This document shows, in pieces, positions 27,921 to 35,810 of a stretch of DNA of 64,000 nucleotides; position 1 is the stretch's first letter; each line of letters begins with the position of its first letter. This DNA comes from Pseudomonas laurentiana. Its GTDB lineage: Bacteria > Pseudomonadota > Gammaproteobacteria > Pseudomonadales > Pseudomonadaceae. The stretch lies in NCBI RefSeq assembly GCF_014648275.1, contig NZ_BMQU01000008.1, forward strand, positions 1 to 64,000. The letters run 5' to 3'. Both the position numbers and the translations under genes were made by a program. Under the pieces are notes generated by a model that searched no databases, was not told the DNA's origin, and was given only the letters and a program-made list of their open reading frames with translations.

Positions 27921-28799
27921 ATGACCCGTCCCACTGCGTTAGGTGATGTCACTCAGCCGTTGAAAGGCATTGTGCTGGTTGTGGTGGCGACGTTTCTGTT
28001 TGCCAGCCACGATGCCTTGTCGAAGTACTTGTCAGGGTTTTACCCGGTGCTTTGGGTTGTCTGGGCGCGCTATCTGGTTCACACCGTGTTGATGATGGCC
28101 ATTTTCCTGCCGCAGTCGGGGCTGCGCCTGTTGCGTACGCGTCGACCGGCGCTACAGGCGCTGCGGGCGCTGTGTCTGCTGGCGACCAGCCTGCTGTTCA
28201 CCACTGCGTTGCAGTTCATCCCGTTAGCGGAAGCGACGGCGGTGAACTTCCTGGCACCTTTGCTGGTGACGGCACTGTCTGTGCCGTTGCTGGGGGAGCG
28301 CGTGTCCCGAGGGCAATGGCTGGCCGTTCTGGTCAGCTTTGTCGGGGTGTTGGTGATCGTTCATCCGGGAGGAAATCTGTTTACGCCGGCGGTGTTGTTA
28401 CCCTTTGGTTCGGCGCTGTGTTTTTGCTTCTATCAGTTGCTGACGCGCAAACTCAGTGAAGTCGACAGCCCTACTGCCAGTAATTTCTTTACCGGTGTAG
28501 TGAACACGTTGGTGATGAGTGCGTTGGTGCCTTTCTTTTGGCACACGCCCGCATGGGGGCACGCTGCGCTGGCCGTGGTGCTGGGCGCATTCGGAATGGT
28601 TGCGCACCTGTTCCTGACCCAGGCGTTCAGGCAGGCAGCGCCGGCCATGCTGGCTCCGTTCAGCTACTGCCAGGTGGTGTTTGCGGGGGTGTTGGGGTTT
28701 GTTCTGTTCGGACACAGCCCGGACAAGGCCGGGCTGGTGGGGATTGCGCTGATATGCCTGAGCGGGCTCTGCGCTGCGTGGTTGCAGCGCAAGCCTTAG
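27921..28799 (+). CDS. EamA/DMT-family inner-membrane transporter
   Basis: The 292-residue protein is made of ten hydrophobic helices in two EamA repeats, beginning GIVLVVVATFLFASHDALSKYLSG and with the second repeat around VLLPFGSALCFCFYQLLTRKLSEVD. The family includes small-metabolite exporters and importers of the drug/metabolite superfamily. ATG 27921 is used; TTG codons at 27915 and 27918 are alternatives and there is no strong ribosome-binding site. It is the last gene of the IclR-linked operon, converging on the MFS gene with only 6 bp between stops. The transported compound is not evident. Confidence 0.83.
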   Translation: MTRPTALGDVTQPLKGIVLVVVATFLFASHDALSKYLSGFYPVLWVVWARYLVHTVLMMAIFLPQSGLRLLRTRRPALQALRALCLLATSLLFTTALQFIPLAEATAVNFLAPLLVTALSVPLLGERVSRGQWLAVLVSFVGVLVIVHPGGNLFTPAVLLPFGSALCFCFYQLLTRKLSEVDSPTASNFFTGVVNTLVMSALVPFFWHTPAWGHAALAVVLGAFGMVAHLFLTQAFRQAAPAMLAPFSYCQVVFAGVLGFVLFGHSPDKAGLVGIALICLSGLCAAWLQRKP

Positions 28800-28805
28800 A
28801 TGCCC

Positions 28806-30146
28806 TTAGTCAGTAACGGTAGGGATCTTGCGGGGTGCCATGAAGTACATCCACAGCAAGGCGCAGAAGTACATGGCGGGGATCATGGTGAACAGTACGG
28901 TGTAGTTGTTGTGGGTGACGGTCAGAACATAGCCCACCAACTGCGTCATGAACATGCCGCCGATGGCTGCACACATGCCGCCGAAGCCGAACACTGTGCT
29001 CATCATGTGCTTCGGCGTGTAGTCCATCACCAGGCTCCAGATGTTGGCAGTCCAGGCCTGGTGTGCGGCGATGGCCAGGGAAATGGCCAGGACCGCGACC
29101 CACAGGCTGCTGGCACCCGCGGCAAAGATCACGCTGACAATGGTGCCGGCGAACAGCAGCATCGAGAGCAGCCGTGCCTTGATGGGGGCCATGCCGCGAC
29201 CAATCAGGAACGAAGACAGGATCCCGCCACCGACACTGCCGAAGTCGGCGCTCAGGTAAATCACGATCAACGGGATACCCATTTGGGTCACGTTGATGCC
29301 CAGGCTGTACTGCTGATTGAGGAACGGTGGCAGCCAGTACAGATAGAACCAGAACACTGGCGCGGTCAGTGAGTAGGCCAGGGCAAAGGCCCAGGTGCCA
29401 CGCATGCGCAGGACGCGAGAGAACGGCACACGTGCTTGTTCAGGCTCGGCTTCGTTCTGGATGTAGTCCAGCTCGGCCTTGGTGACCGTCGGGTGGTTTT
29501 CCGGGTTGAAGTATTTCAGGGCCCAGAACGTTACCCAGATCAGCCCGAGCATGGACATTGCAATGAATGCAGCCTGCCAGCCCCAGACGCTCAGAATCAG
29601 CGGCAGCAGCATAGGCGTGAGCATTGCGCCCACGTTGGTGCCGGCATTGAAGATGCCGGTAGCGACGGCGCGCTCGCCCGCCGGGAACCACAGGCGTGTG
29701 GTCTTGACGCAGGCCGGGTAGTTGGCCGCCTCGGTCAGGCCGAGGATGAACCGGCAGACCATGAAGCCGACGGCAGAGGTCGCCAGGCCATGTGCACCTG
29801 TCGCGATACTCCAGAGGAGCACGGCGCAGAAGAACACACGCTTGACGCCGACCCGGTCAATCAGCCGTCCTTGCAGGACGAAACCGATGGCGTAGCCAAC
29901 CTGGAACCAGAAGTTGATGTTGGCGTAGTCCATCGCTGTCCAGCTCATTTCCTTGGCCAGGATGGGCTGCATGACACCGAGGGCGGCGCGGTCGATGTAG
30001 TTCAGTGTGGTGGCGAAGAACACGAGGGCGAGCATGTACCAGCGGGTCTTGCCCACGGTCATGGCGCCGCGAATCTTGTCGCCGATACCAGCATGCGGAG
30101 TGTTGCCCAGAGGCTGGGCCGAACGGGAGCTTTGTGTGTGGATCAT
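28806..30146 (-). CDS. MFS transporter, anion:cation symporter family (hydroaromatic acid uptake candidate)
   Basis: The 446-residue protein has twelve predicted TM helices and the ACS-family signature regions LNYIDRAALGVMQPILAKEM, GRLIDRVGVKRVFF and FILGLTEAANYPACVKTTRLWFP. This family takes up hexuronates, glucarate and aromatic acids with protons. It is divergent from quiC, and the gap contains two motifs also found before the aroQ/phosphodiesterase pair, so quinate or shikimate uptake is the likely role (inference). The start is ATG 30146, without a strong ribosome-binding site; ATG 30062 (MTVGKTRW) is an alternative start. Confidence 0.87.
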   Translation of the reverse strand: MIHTQSSRSAQPLGNTPHAGIGDKIRGAMTVGKTRWYMLALVFFATTLNYIDRAALGVMQPILAKEMSWTAMDYANINFWFQVGYAIGFVLQGRLIDRVGVKRVFFCAVLLWSIATGAHGLATSAVGFMVCRFILGLTEAANYPACVKTTRLWFPAGERAVATGIFNAGTNVGAMLTPMLLPLILSVWGWQAAFIAMSMLGLIWVTFWALKYFNPENHPTVTKAELDYIQNEAEPEQARVPFSRVLRMRGTWAFALAYSLTAPVFWFYLYWLPPFLNQQYSLGINVTQMGIPLIVIYLSADFGSVGGGILSSFLIGRGMAPIKARLLSMLLFAGTIVSVIFAAGASSLWVAVLAISLAIAAHQAWTANIWSLVMDYTPKHMMSTVFGFGGMCAAIGGMFMTQLVGYVLTVTHNNYTVLFTMIPAMYFCALLWMYFMAPRKIPTVTD

Positions 30147-30338
30147 TGTGGGTTACCCGTATTTTTATGTTTATGGTCAAGCCAGGGTATTGGGTGACGC
30201 AATGCGGCGGTCGCCGAAGTACTCGGCGGTCGATTGATTGGCAGTGGTCGAGAAGCTTTTGGCTTTTTGAGCACGACTGCCCCGTGACGAAATGGTGCGC
30301 CACTGCCCGAAAATGGGTCAATTCGTCGAATGCTAATT

Positions 30339-30355
30339 TGTTCGATAATCGAACA
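30339..30355. promoter_or_regulatory. Operator-like palindrome TGTTCGAT-A-ATCGAACA
   Basis: This is a perfect 8-bp inverted repeat around one base in the 304-bp gap between the divergent MFS gene and quiC. A second copy, TGTTCG-CTGAT-CGAACA, lies at 34554-34570 before the phosphodiesterase gene. The core GTTCGATAATCG also resembles PcaR-type sites of P. putida as I remember them, so the binder could be an IclR-type PcaR/PobR relative or the nearby TetR protein. Confidence 0.65.
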
Positions 30356-30357
30356 CA

Positions 30358-30376
30358 AAACTAACCAGTTCGTACC
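30358..30376. promoter_or_regulatory. Shared motif with core TAACYRGTT, copy 1
   Basis: Read on the minus strand, the 19-mer GGTACGAACTGGTTAGTTT matches TGTACTAACTGGTTAATTT at 34501-34519 in 16 of 19 positions. It begins 3 bases after the 17-bp palindrome, close to the quiC promoter region. The rest of the gap shows no gene. Confidence 0.6.
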
Positions 30377-30450
30377 TTTTGTGTTGAGCTGCTAAAGTGG
30401 GTTGCCAATAATTCGTTCATTGCGCCATGCCTGCCTATCGGAGCCAGAAA

Positions 30451-32358
30451 ATGCAGCGTTCGATTGCCACCGTATCCTTGAGCGGTACCCTGCCAGAAAA
30501 ACTTGAAGCGATCGCCGCCGCCGGTTTCGATGGCGTCGAAATATTCGAAAATGACCTGCTCTACTACGCTGGCAGCCCTCGTGAAATCCGTCAGCGATGC
30601 GCTGATTTGGGGCTTGCTATCACGCTGTTCCAGCCGTTTCGGGACTTCGAAGGCTGTCGCCGTGACCGTCTGGCACGCAACCTGGACCGGGCCGAACGCA
30701 AGTTCGACTTGATGCAGGAATTGGGCACTGACCTGGTGCTGGTTTGCAGCAACGTTGCCAGTGACTCGTTGGGCGAACGCCAGATACTGGTTGACGACCT
30801 GCGGCTGTTGGCTGAACGGGCTGGTGCCCGTGGCCTGCGCATTGGCTATGAGGCGCTGGCATGGGGCCGTCATGTCAACACCTGGGAGCAGGTCTGGGAT
30901 ATCGTCAGGGAGGCCGATCATGCCAGCCTGGGGATGATTCTCGACAGTTTCCATACCTTGTCGCTCAAGGGCGACCCACGGGGTATTGCGCAGGTGCCGG
31001 GCGACAAGATCTTCTTCGTGCAGATGGCCGATGCGCCGATCCTGGCCATGGATGTGCTGGAGTGGAGCCGTCATTTCCGTTGCTTCCCTGGGCAGGGGGA
31101 GTTTGACTTGCCGGGGTTCCTTGCACCGATTCTTTCGACAGGTTATCGCGGCCCGCTGTCGCTGGAGATCTTCAACGATGGCTTCCGGGCGGCTCCGCCA
31201 CGGGCCAATGCGGCCGATGGCTTGCGTTCGCTGTTGTACCTGGAAGAGAAAACGCGGCTGTTGCTTGAGGCTTCTGATCCATTGCCGGACGACAACCTGC
31301 TGTTCAAGCCACCAGCGGCCAGTGCCTACGATGGCATCGAGTTTCTTGAGTTCGCGGTGGATGACGCACTGGGCGCCAAACTCTCGCATTGGTTGGAGCG
31401 CCTCGGGTTTACCAAGGCAGGTGAGCACCGCTCGAAGAATGTCAGCCTGCTGCGTCAAGGTGATATCAACCTGATCCTCAACGCCGAGCCTTACTCCTTT
31501 GCGCACAACTTCTTTGAGAGCCACGGGCCTTCGCTTTGCGCGACGGCGATTCGGGTAAAAGACAGTACGCAAGCACTGGCGCGGGCCGTGGCGTACCACG
31601 GGCAGCCTTATCGCGGGCTGGTAGGCCCTAACGAACGCGAGTTGGCTGCCGTGCGTGCGCCTGATGGCAGCCTGATCTATCTGGTCGACCAGGATGCCGA
31701 AGGGCGGACCATCTACGACACCGATTTCAGTCTGGTACAGCAACCTGCCACGTCTCTGGGCCTGACGCGTATCGATCACATGGCCCTGGCGCTGCCGGCC
31801 GATGGCCTGGACAGTTGGGCGTTGTTTTACAAGAGCCTGCTGGACTTCAGCGCCGATGATGAAGTGGTGCTGCCCGACCCCTACGGTCTGGTCAAGAGCC
31901 GTGCGCTGCGCAGCCGTTGCAGTTCGATCCGCTTGCCCTTGAACATCTCGGAGAACCGCAATACGGCGATCTCCCATGCACTGTCGCATTACCGTGGTTC
32001 GGGCGTGCATCACATTGCATTTGACTGCGATGACATTTTTGCAGCGGTGAAGCAGGCCAAGGAGGCCGGTGTTGCCCTGCTCGACATCCCGCTCAACTAT
32101 TACGACGATCTGGCTGCACGTTTTGACTTTGATGACGAGTTCCTCAGTGAACTGGCCTATTACAACGTGCTGTACGACCGTGATGCCCAGGGCGGCGAGC
32201 TGTTTCACGTGTACACCCAGCCATTTGAGGAGCGCTTCTTCTTTGAAGTGCTGCAGCGACGCAACGGATACAGTGGCTACGGTGCCGCCAACGTAGCGGT
32301 GCGTTTGGCGGCGATGGCCAAGGCACGCAGCGGCAGCCAGGCACAAGTTAAACTATAG
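30451..32358 (+). CDS. quiC: 3-dehydroshikimate dehydratase QuiC, fused to an HPPD-like domain
   Basis: QuiC converts 3-dehydroshikimate to protocatechuate, the substrate of the nearby pcaHG product. Residues 1 to about 280 form a TIM-barrel dehydratase: QRSIATVSLSGTLPEKLEAI, metal ligands in IGYEALAWGRHV, LDSFHTLSLKG and LSLEIFND. Residues from about 300 to 635 form two glyoxalase/HPPD-like modules, with candidate metal ligands in RIDHMALAL, GVHHIAFDC and FFFEVLQR. QuiC1 enzymes of pseudomonads have this architecture, in which the C-terminal part is not thought to act as an HPPD. The start is ATG 30451, with GGAG 6 bases upstream; ATG 30427 lacks one. A TetR gene follows on the same strand. 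Confidence 0.93.
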   Translation: MQRSIATVSLSGTLPEKLEAIAAAGFDGVEIFENDLLYYAGSPREIRQRCADLGLAITLFQPFRDFEGCRRDRLARNLDRAERKFDLMQELGTDLVLVCSNVASDSLGERQILVDDLRLLAERAGARGLRIGYEALAWGRHVNTWEQVWDIVREADHASLGMILDSFHTLSLKGDPRGIAQVPGDKIFFVQMADAPILAMDVLEWSRHFRCFPGQGEFDLPGFLAPILSTGYRGPLSLEIFNDGFRAAPPRANAADGLRSLLYLEEKTRLLLEASDPLPDDNLLFKPPAASAYDGIEFLEFAVDDALGAKLSHWLERLGFTKAGEHRSKNVSLLRQGDINLILNAEPYSFAHNFFESHGPSLCATAIRVKDSTQALARAVAYHGQPYRGLVGPNERELAAVRAPDGSLIYLVDQDAEGRTIYDTDFSLVQQPATSLGLTRIDHMALALPADGLDSWALFYKSLLDFSADDEVVLPDPYGLVKSRALRSRCSSIRLPLNISENRNTAISHALSHYRGSGVHHIAFDCDDIFAAVKQAKEAGVALLDIPLNYYDDLAARFDFDDEFLSELAYYNVLYDRDAQGGELFHVYTQPFEERFFFEVLQRRNGYSGYGAANVAVRLAAMAKARSGSQAQVKL

Positions 32359-32434
32359 GGGAACAGGCTTCGACTTCCTTCTCAGGCATGCGGGCCTCAT
32401 AATCACGATGTTCACAGATGGCCATGAGTCCCGT

Positions 32435-33103
32435 ATGACGACAACCCCAGCACTTTGCTCCACGCCTATCGAGGTCGCGCGCAAAAGCCGCAAGAACAAC
32501 CCTGAAAAGACGCGGGAGAGCATTCTTCAGGCGGCAATCTGCGAGTTTGTCCAGCAGGGGCTCGCAGGGGCCAGGGTCGACGCGATTGCCGAGCGCACGC
32601 ACACCTCGAAGCGCATGATTTACTACTACTTCAGCAGCAAGGAGCAGTTGTACATCGAGGTGCTGGAGAAACTCTACGGCGACATTCGCAGCACGGAGAG
32701 CAGTTTGCACCTGGCGGAGCTGGAGCCTCGTCAGGGCATTCGTCGGTTGGTCGAGTTCACCTTCGATCACCACGACCGCAATGTCGATTTTGTGCGTATC
32801 GTTTGTAACGAAAACATGCACCACGGTGACTACGTCAAACGCTCATCGGCCATTAGTTCGATGAACAAGACGGTGCTGATGGCGCTGGATGAGATTCTGC
32901 GCCGCGGTGCTGCCGAAGGGCTTTTCCGCCAAGGCCTGGAAGCCCTCGACGTGCATTTGCTGATCAGTTCGTTCTGTTTCTATCGGGTCTCGAACCGACA
33001 TACGTTCGGTGAGATTTTCCAGGTCGATTTCGAGGACAGCGCGGTGAAGGCGCGCCACCGTGAAATGATTTGCGAGTCAGTGCTGCGCTACCTGCAGGCA
33101 TGA
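32435..33103 (+). CDS. TetR-family transcriptional regulator of the quinate/shikimate cluster (probable)
   Basis: The 222-residue protein has an N-terminal TetR HTH (KTRESILQAAICEFVQQGLAGARVDAIAERTHTSKRMIYYYFSSKEQLYIEVL) and a C-terminal ligand-binding domain with the TetR_C family feature EFTFDHHDRNVDFVRIVCNENMHHG. It starts 76 bp after quiC on the same strand without an intervening terminator, so the two may be cotranscribed. It is the best candidate to bind one of the paired motifs at the quiC/MFS and aroQ/phosphodiesterase promoters. The start is uncertain: ATG 32435 is chosen from recalled relatives, and ATG 32408 is also in frame. Confidence 0.83.
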   Translation: MTTTPALCSTPIEVARKSRKNNPEKTRESILQAAICEFVQQGLAGARVDAIAERTHTSKRMIYYYFSSKEQLYIEVLEKLYGDIRSTESSLHLAELEPRQGIRRLVEFTFDHHDRNVDFVRIVCNENMHHGDYVKRSSAISSMNKTVLMALDEILRRGAAEGLFRQGLEALDVHLLISSFCFYRVSNRHTFGEIFQVDFEDSAVKARHREMICESVLRYLQA

Positions 33104-33111
33104 GGCCAGGC

Positions 33112-33133
33112 GCCGCTGCCGGTTGGCAGCGGC
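33112..33133. terminator. Stem-loop between convergent tetR and dehydrogenase genes
   Basis: GCCGCTGCC and GGCAGCGGC form a perfect 9-bp stem around GGTT in the 38-bp gap between the two convergent stop codons. It lacks a T run, so it is a probable but not classical terminator. Confidence 0.55.
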
Positions 33134-33141
33134 TACGGTAA

Positions 33142-33996
33142 TCAGTTCTGAAAGCTGCTGAAGTGCTCGATCATCCGCTGGGCATCGGCCGGTACATCGC
33201 TGAACAATTCAAACGCCTTGACCGCCTGGAATACGGCCATCGTACCGCCATTGAGTGTCTGGCAACCCAGTGCCCGGGCTTCGCGAAGTAACTCGGTCTC
33301 CAGTGGGAAGTACACGATTTCAGCCACCCACAGGTTGCTGCGCAGCAGCGCCTTGGGTACTGGCATGCCTGGCAGTTTGGCCATGCCCATCGGCGTGGTG
33401 TTGACCAGGCCGTCGGCCTCGGCCATCGCCGCTTCCAGGTCATGTCCGACACGGGCGGGAGCTCCAGCGAAATGCTGGTTGAGGTTATCCACCAGCGCCT
33501 GGGCTCGGGCGATCTCCACATCGAAGATGACCAGTTGGGCGACGCCTTCACCCAGCAACGCATGGGCCACTGCGGCGCCAGCGCCCCCAGCACCCATCTG
33601 GACGACCTGCCGGCGCGGCACATCAGCGAGGCCGCGGCGGAATCCTTCGGCAAAGCCCAGGCAGTCGGTGTTGTGACCGATGCGTTTGCCATCCTTGAGT
33701 AGCACGGTGTTGACCGCGCCGATGCCACGCGCTTCTGGCGACAGTTCGTCGAGTAACGGCAAGATAGCCTGTTTGCACGGGAAGGTGATGTTCAGCCCGG
33801 TGAAGCCCATGCGCTCGGCGGCTGTCAGCAACTCTTCCAGAGCGCTACTGTCGAGCTTCAGGACGTCGAGGTCGATCAAGCGATAGAGGTAGTTCAGGCC
33901 TTGTGCGGCCCCTTCATGCTCATGCAGGGCAGGGGTGCGTGAAGCCTGGATGCCGGCACCGATCAGGCCGGCGAGGACGCTGGGTCTACGGGTCAT
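33142..33996 (-). CDS. Quinate/shikimate dehydrogenase (NAD+-type, catabolic AroE paralogue)
   Basis: The 284-residue protein has the AroE fold. The substrate domain begins [20 protein letters not shown], close to the SRTPAMHE motif of the Corynebacterium quinate/shikimate dehydrogenase. The catalytic lysine is in FPCKQA and the aspartate in HNTDCLGF. The nucleotide site [13 protein letters not shown] is followed by an acidic residue at the end of strand two (IFDVEIARA) instead of the NRT-type NADP motif of biosynthetic AroE, so NAD+ and an oxidative role are likely. ATG 33996 overlaps the aroQ stop (ATGA), with CAGGAG 9 bases upstream. It would feed 3-dehydroquinate to AroQ and 3-dehydroshikimate to QuiC. 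Confidence 0.9.
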   Translation of the reverse strand: MTRRPSVLAGLIGAGIQASRTPALHEHEGAAQGLNYLYRLIDLDVLKLDSSALEELLTAAERMGFTGLNITFPCKQAILPLLDELSPEARGIGAVNTVLLKDGKRIGHNTDCLGFAEGFRRGLADVPRRQVVQMGAGGAGAAVAHALLGEGVAQLVIFDVEIARAQALVDNLNQHFAGAPARVGHDLEAAMAEADGLVNTTPMGMAKLPGMPVPKALLRSNLWVAEIVYFPLETELLREARALGCQTLNGGTMAVFQAVKAFELFSDVPADAQRMIEHFSSFQN

Positions 33997-34448
33997 GCCG
34001 ATTGCTCCTGAGTCGATAGCCATTGAGCGAGATGCTCCAGGGCCAGGCGATAGCCGTTGATGCCAAAACCGCAGAGCACGGCAAGGGCAATGGAGGAGAC
34101 ATAGCTGTGATGGCGGAACGACTCACGGGCGTGCACGTTGGAAATGTGTACTTCGATAACCGGAAGCTCAACCGCTACCAGGGCATCGCGGATGGCGACT
34201 GACGTGTGAGTCCAGGCCGCCGGGTTGATCACGATGGCCGCATATCGACCACGGGCCTGATGAATCCAGTCGAGCAATTCACCTTCATGGTTGGTTTGGC
34301 GAAAATCGACTTCCAGCCCTAGCTGGGCTGCACTGCGGCTGCACAGGGCGGATACATCAGCCAGGGTTTCGCGGCCATAGGTAGCCGGTTCTCGGGTACC
34401 TAACAGGTTGAGGTTGGGACCATTGAGGACCAGGACGGTACGACTCAT
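33993..34448 (-). CDS. aroQ: 3-dehydroquinate dehydratase, type II (catabolic copy)
   Basis: The enzyme interconverts 3-dehydroquinate and 3-dehydroshikimate. The 151-residue type II dehydroquinase has [19 protein letters not shown] with the lid arginine and tyrosine, the active-site [17 protein letters not shown], and [18 protein letters not shown] with the catalytic histidine. Length is normal. It is the first gene of a two-gene operon with the quinate/shikimate dehydrogenase, overlapping by 4 bases. Its placement with QuiC suggests a catabolic copy rather than the aromatic-biosynthesis dehydroquinase, which in Pseudomonas is usually beside accB. Confidence 0.94.
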   Translation of the reverse strand: MSRTVLVLNGPNLNLLGTREPATYGRETLADVSALCSRSAAQLGLEVDFRQTNHEGELLDWIHQARGRYAAIVINPAAWTHTSVAIRDALVAVELPVIEVHISNVHARESFRHHSYVSSIALAVLCGFGINGYRLALEHLAQWLSTQEQSA

Positions 34449-34500
34449 CGGTGGGCTCCGTTGTTGTTCTTGAGTAAGGAATACGCTGCCTCGAGCAAAT

Positions 34501-34519
34501 TGTACTAACTGGTTAATTT
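34501..34519. promoter_or_regulatory. Shared motif with core TAACTGGTTA, copy 2
   Basis: TGTACTAACTGGTTAATTT lies 52 bp upstream of aroQ (minus strand) and 97 bp before the phosphodiesterase ATG. It matches, in inverted orientation, the motif at 30358-30376. The core has TAAC/GTTA dyad symmetry, typical of small dimeric repressors such as TetR proteins. Confidence 0.6.
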
Positions 34520-34553
34520 GGTCAATTGGCGAGACCGTGATGAGCGCTTTTTC

Positions 34554-34570
34554 TGTTCGCTGATCGAACA
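34554..34570. promoter_or_regulatory. Operator-like palindrome TGTTCG-CTGAT-CGAACA
   Basis: This is an inverted repeat with 6-bp arms (7-bp if the flanking C and G are counted) around CTGAT. It is the second copy of the 17-bp element at 30339-30355; both arms are identical and the centre differs. It lies 46 bp before the phosphodiesterase start. Confidence 0.6.
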
Positions 34571-34616
34571 GGCTGTGCTAAACCTGTTGTTTAACAACGT
34601 GACCATGGAGGGAAAT

Positions 34617-35783
34617 ATGGCGGTGCAGTGGGAAGAGAAAACAGCACTGGAGGCGACCTGGCCGGGTCTTGCTCACCTCACCCAGTCGGTTCTGGCGTCG
34701 CTGGGCGGGAGGGGATTCAACAATACCTTCAAGTTGGACGCTGCCCGGGCAACCTGCCTGCTGCTGATCGACGGCCTGGGTTGGCGCCTGTTGCACGAGT
34801 ATGCGCATCGCGCGCCGTTTCTTTCCGCGTTGATGCGCCCTGACGGGTGTTTTCGCGTCGGTTTTCCTGCGACTACCGCAACCAGCCTGGCTTCAATTAC
34901 TTCGGGCTTGGCCAGCGGTGCCCACGGAATCGTGGGTTGCAGTTTTGCCTTGGACGCTCAGACGGCGCTTTCACCGCTGACCTGGAGCAGTTCAGCGCTG
35001 CTGGGCGAGGGGGCGTGCAGCCCTGTGCCTGCGCCCGAGGATTTCATCGTCCCGCGCATGGCGTGGTCAAAGGCGGCTGAGCAGGGGATCGCTATCAGTA
35101 CACTGATGCTTGGGCGCTACGCCACATCGGACTTTTCCAGAGCGATCTACCGTGCGGGCGAGATACTTCCAGCAGCGGCATACGAAGCCTACCCTGCATT
35201 AGTGCGCAGGGCCCTTGGGGTCGAACAACCCGCCTTGTGTTTCGCCTATTTTGGCGACCTGGATTTTGCTGGCCACGTCTACGGACCCGGCTCGGAGCCT
35301 TGGCTCAAACAGTTGGACATTGCCGACCAGTTGGCCCAGTCGATCGCCCTGTACCTGCCTGCCGGTGCCGATCTGAAAATCATTGCGGACCACGGCATGG
35401 TCCGATTGGACGACGGGCTAGTGGTCGACTTCGATGGCGATGCAACCCTTCAGCAAGGCGTACATGCCATGGCGGGTGATATCCGCGCCCGGCATGTCTA
35501 TGTGATGGAGCATCAATTGGATCGTGTGCTGGCGCGTTGGCAGAATCGCCTCGGCGATGCCTATACAGTGTTGAGCAAGGCCCAGGCAATCAAGCAGAGC
35601 CTGTTCGGCGATGTGGTACTGAGCGGGGCGGAGGCCCGCATTGGCGATCTGATCGTGATCCCCCGTGGGCATGGCGGGATCATTCGCAGTCAGGTTGAGA
35701 GGCACGCCAGCCAGTGGTTAGGTCACCATGGCGGTCTGGCCGACGAGGATCAATGGGTGCCCTTGTTGCAGTACACCCCCTGA
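34617..35783 (+). CDS. Alkaline-phosphatase-superfamily phosphodiesterase/nucleotide pyrophosphatase-like protein
   Basis: The 388-residue protein has the complete metal-site set of the phosphodiesterase/NPP family: aspartate in LLIDGLGW, nucleophile threonine in FPATTATSLAS, aspartate and histidine in GDLDFAGHVYGP, the DH pair in IIADHGMV, and a histidine in GHHGGLADED. No signal peptide is visible, so it is probably cytoplasmic. The start is ATG 34617, with GGAGGGAA just upstream; an earlier ATG at 34518 would place the operator inside the gene. It is divergent from aroQ and shares both control motifs with the quiC/MFS region, so it may belong to the same regulon. Its substrate is unknown. 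Confidence 0.82.
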   Translation: MAVQWEEKTALEATWPGLAHLTQSVLASLGGRGFNNTFKLDAARATCLLLIDGLGWRLLHEYAHRAPFLSALMRPDGCFRVGFPATTATSLASITSGLASGAHGIVGCSFALDAQTALSPLTWSSSALLGEGACSPVPAPEDFIVPRMAWSKAAEQGIAISTLMLGRYATSDFSRAIYRAGEILPAAAYEAYPALVRRALGVEQPALCFAYFGDLDFAGHVYGPGSEPWLKQLDIADQLAQSIALYLPAGADLKIIADHGMVRLDDGLVVDFDGDATLQQGVHAMAGDIRARHVYVMEHQLDRVLARWQNRLGDAYTVLSKAQAIKQSLFGDVVLSGAEARIGDLIVIPRGHGGIIRSQVERHASQWLGHHGGLADEDQWVPLLQYTP

Positions 35784-35810
35784 CCCTCTTGCCATCAGGA
35801 TGACCGTCGA

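Noticed and set aside
30361-32346. 661-residue minus-strand open frame opposite quiC
   Set aside because: Antisense shadow of quiC, which has clear family motifs and a ribosome-binding site.
34586-34598. GTTGTT-T-AACAAC inverted repeat just before the phosphodiesterase gene
   Set aside because: Short arms, low complexity and no second copy at the partner promoter; treated as chance.
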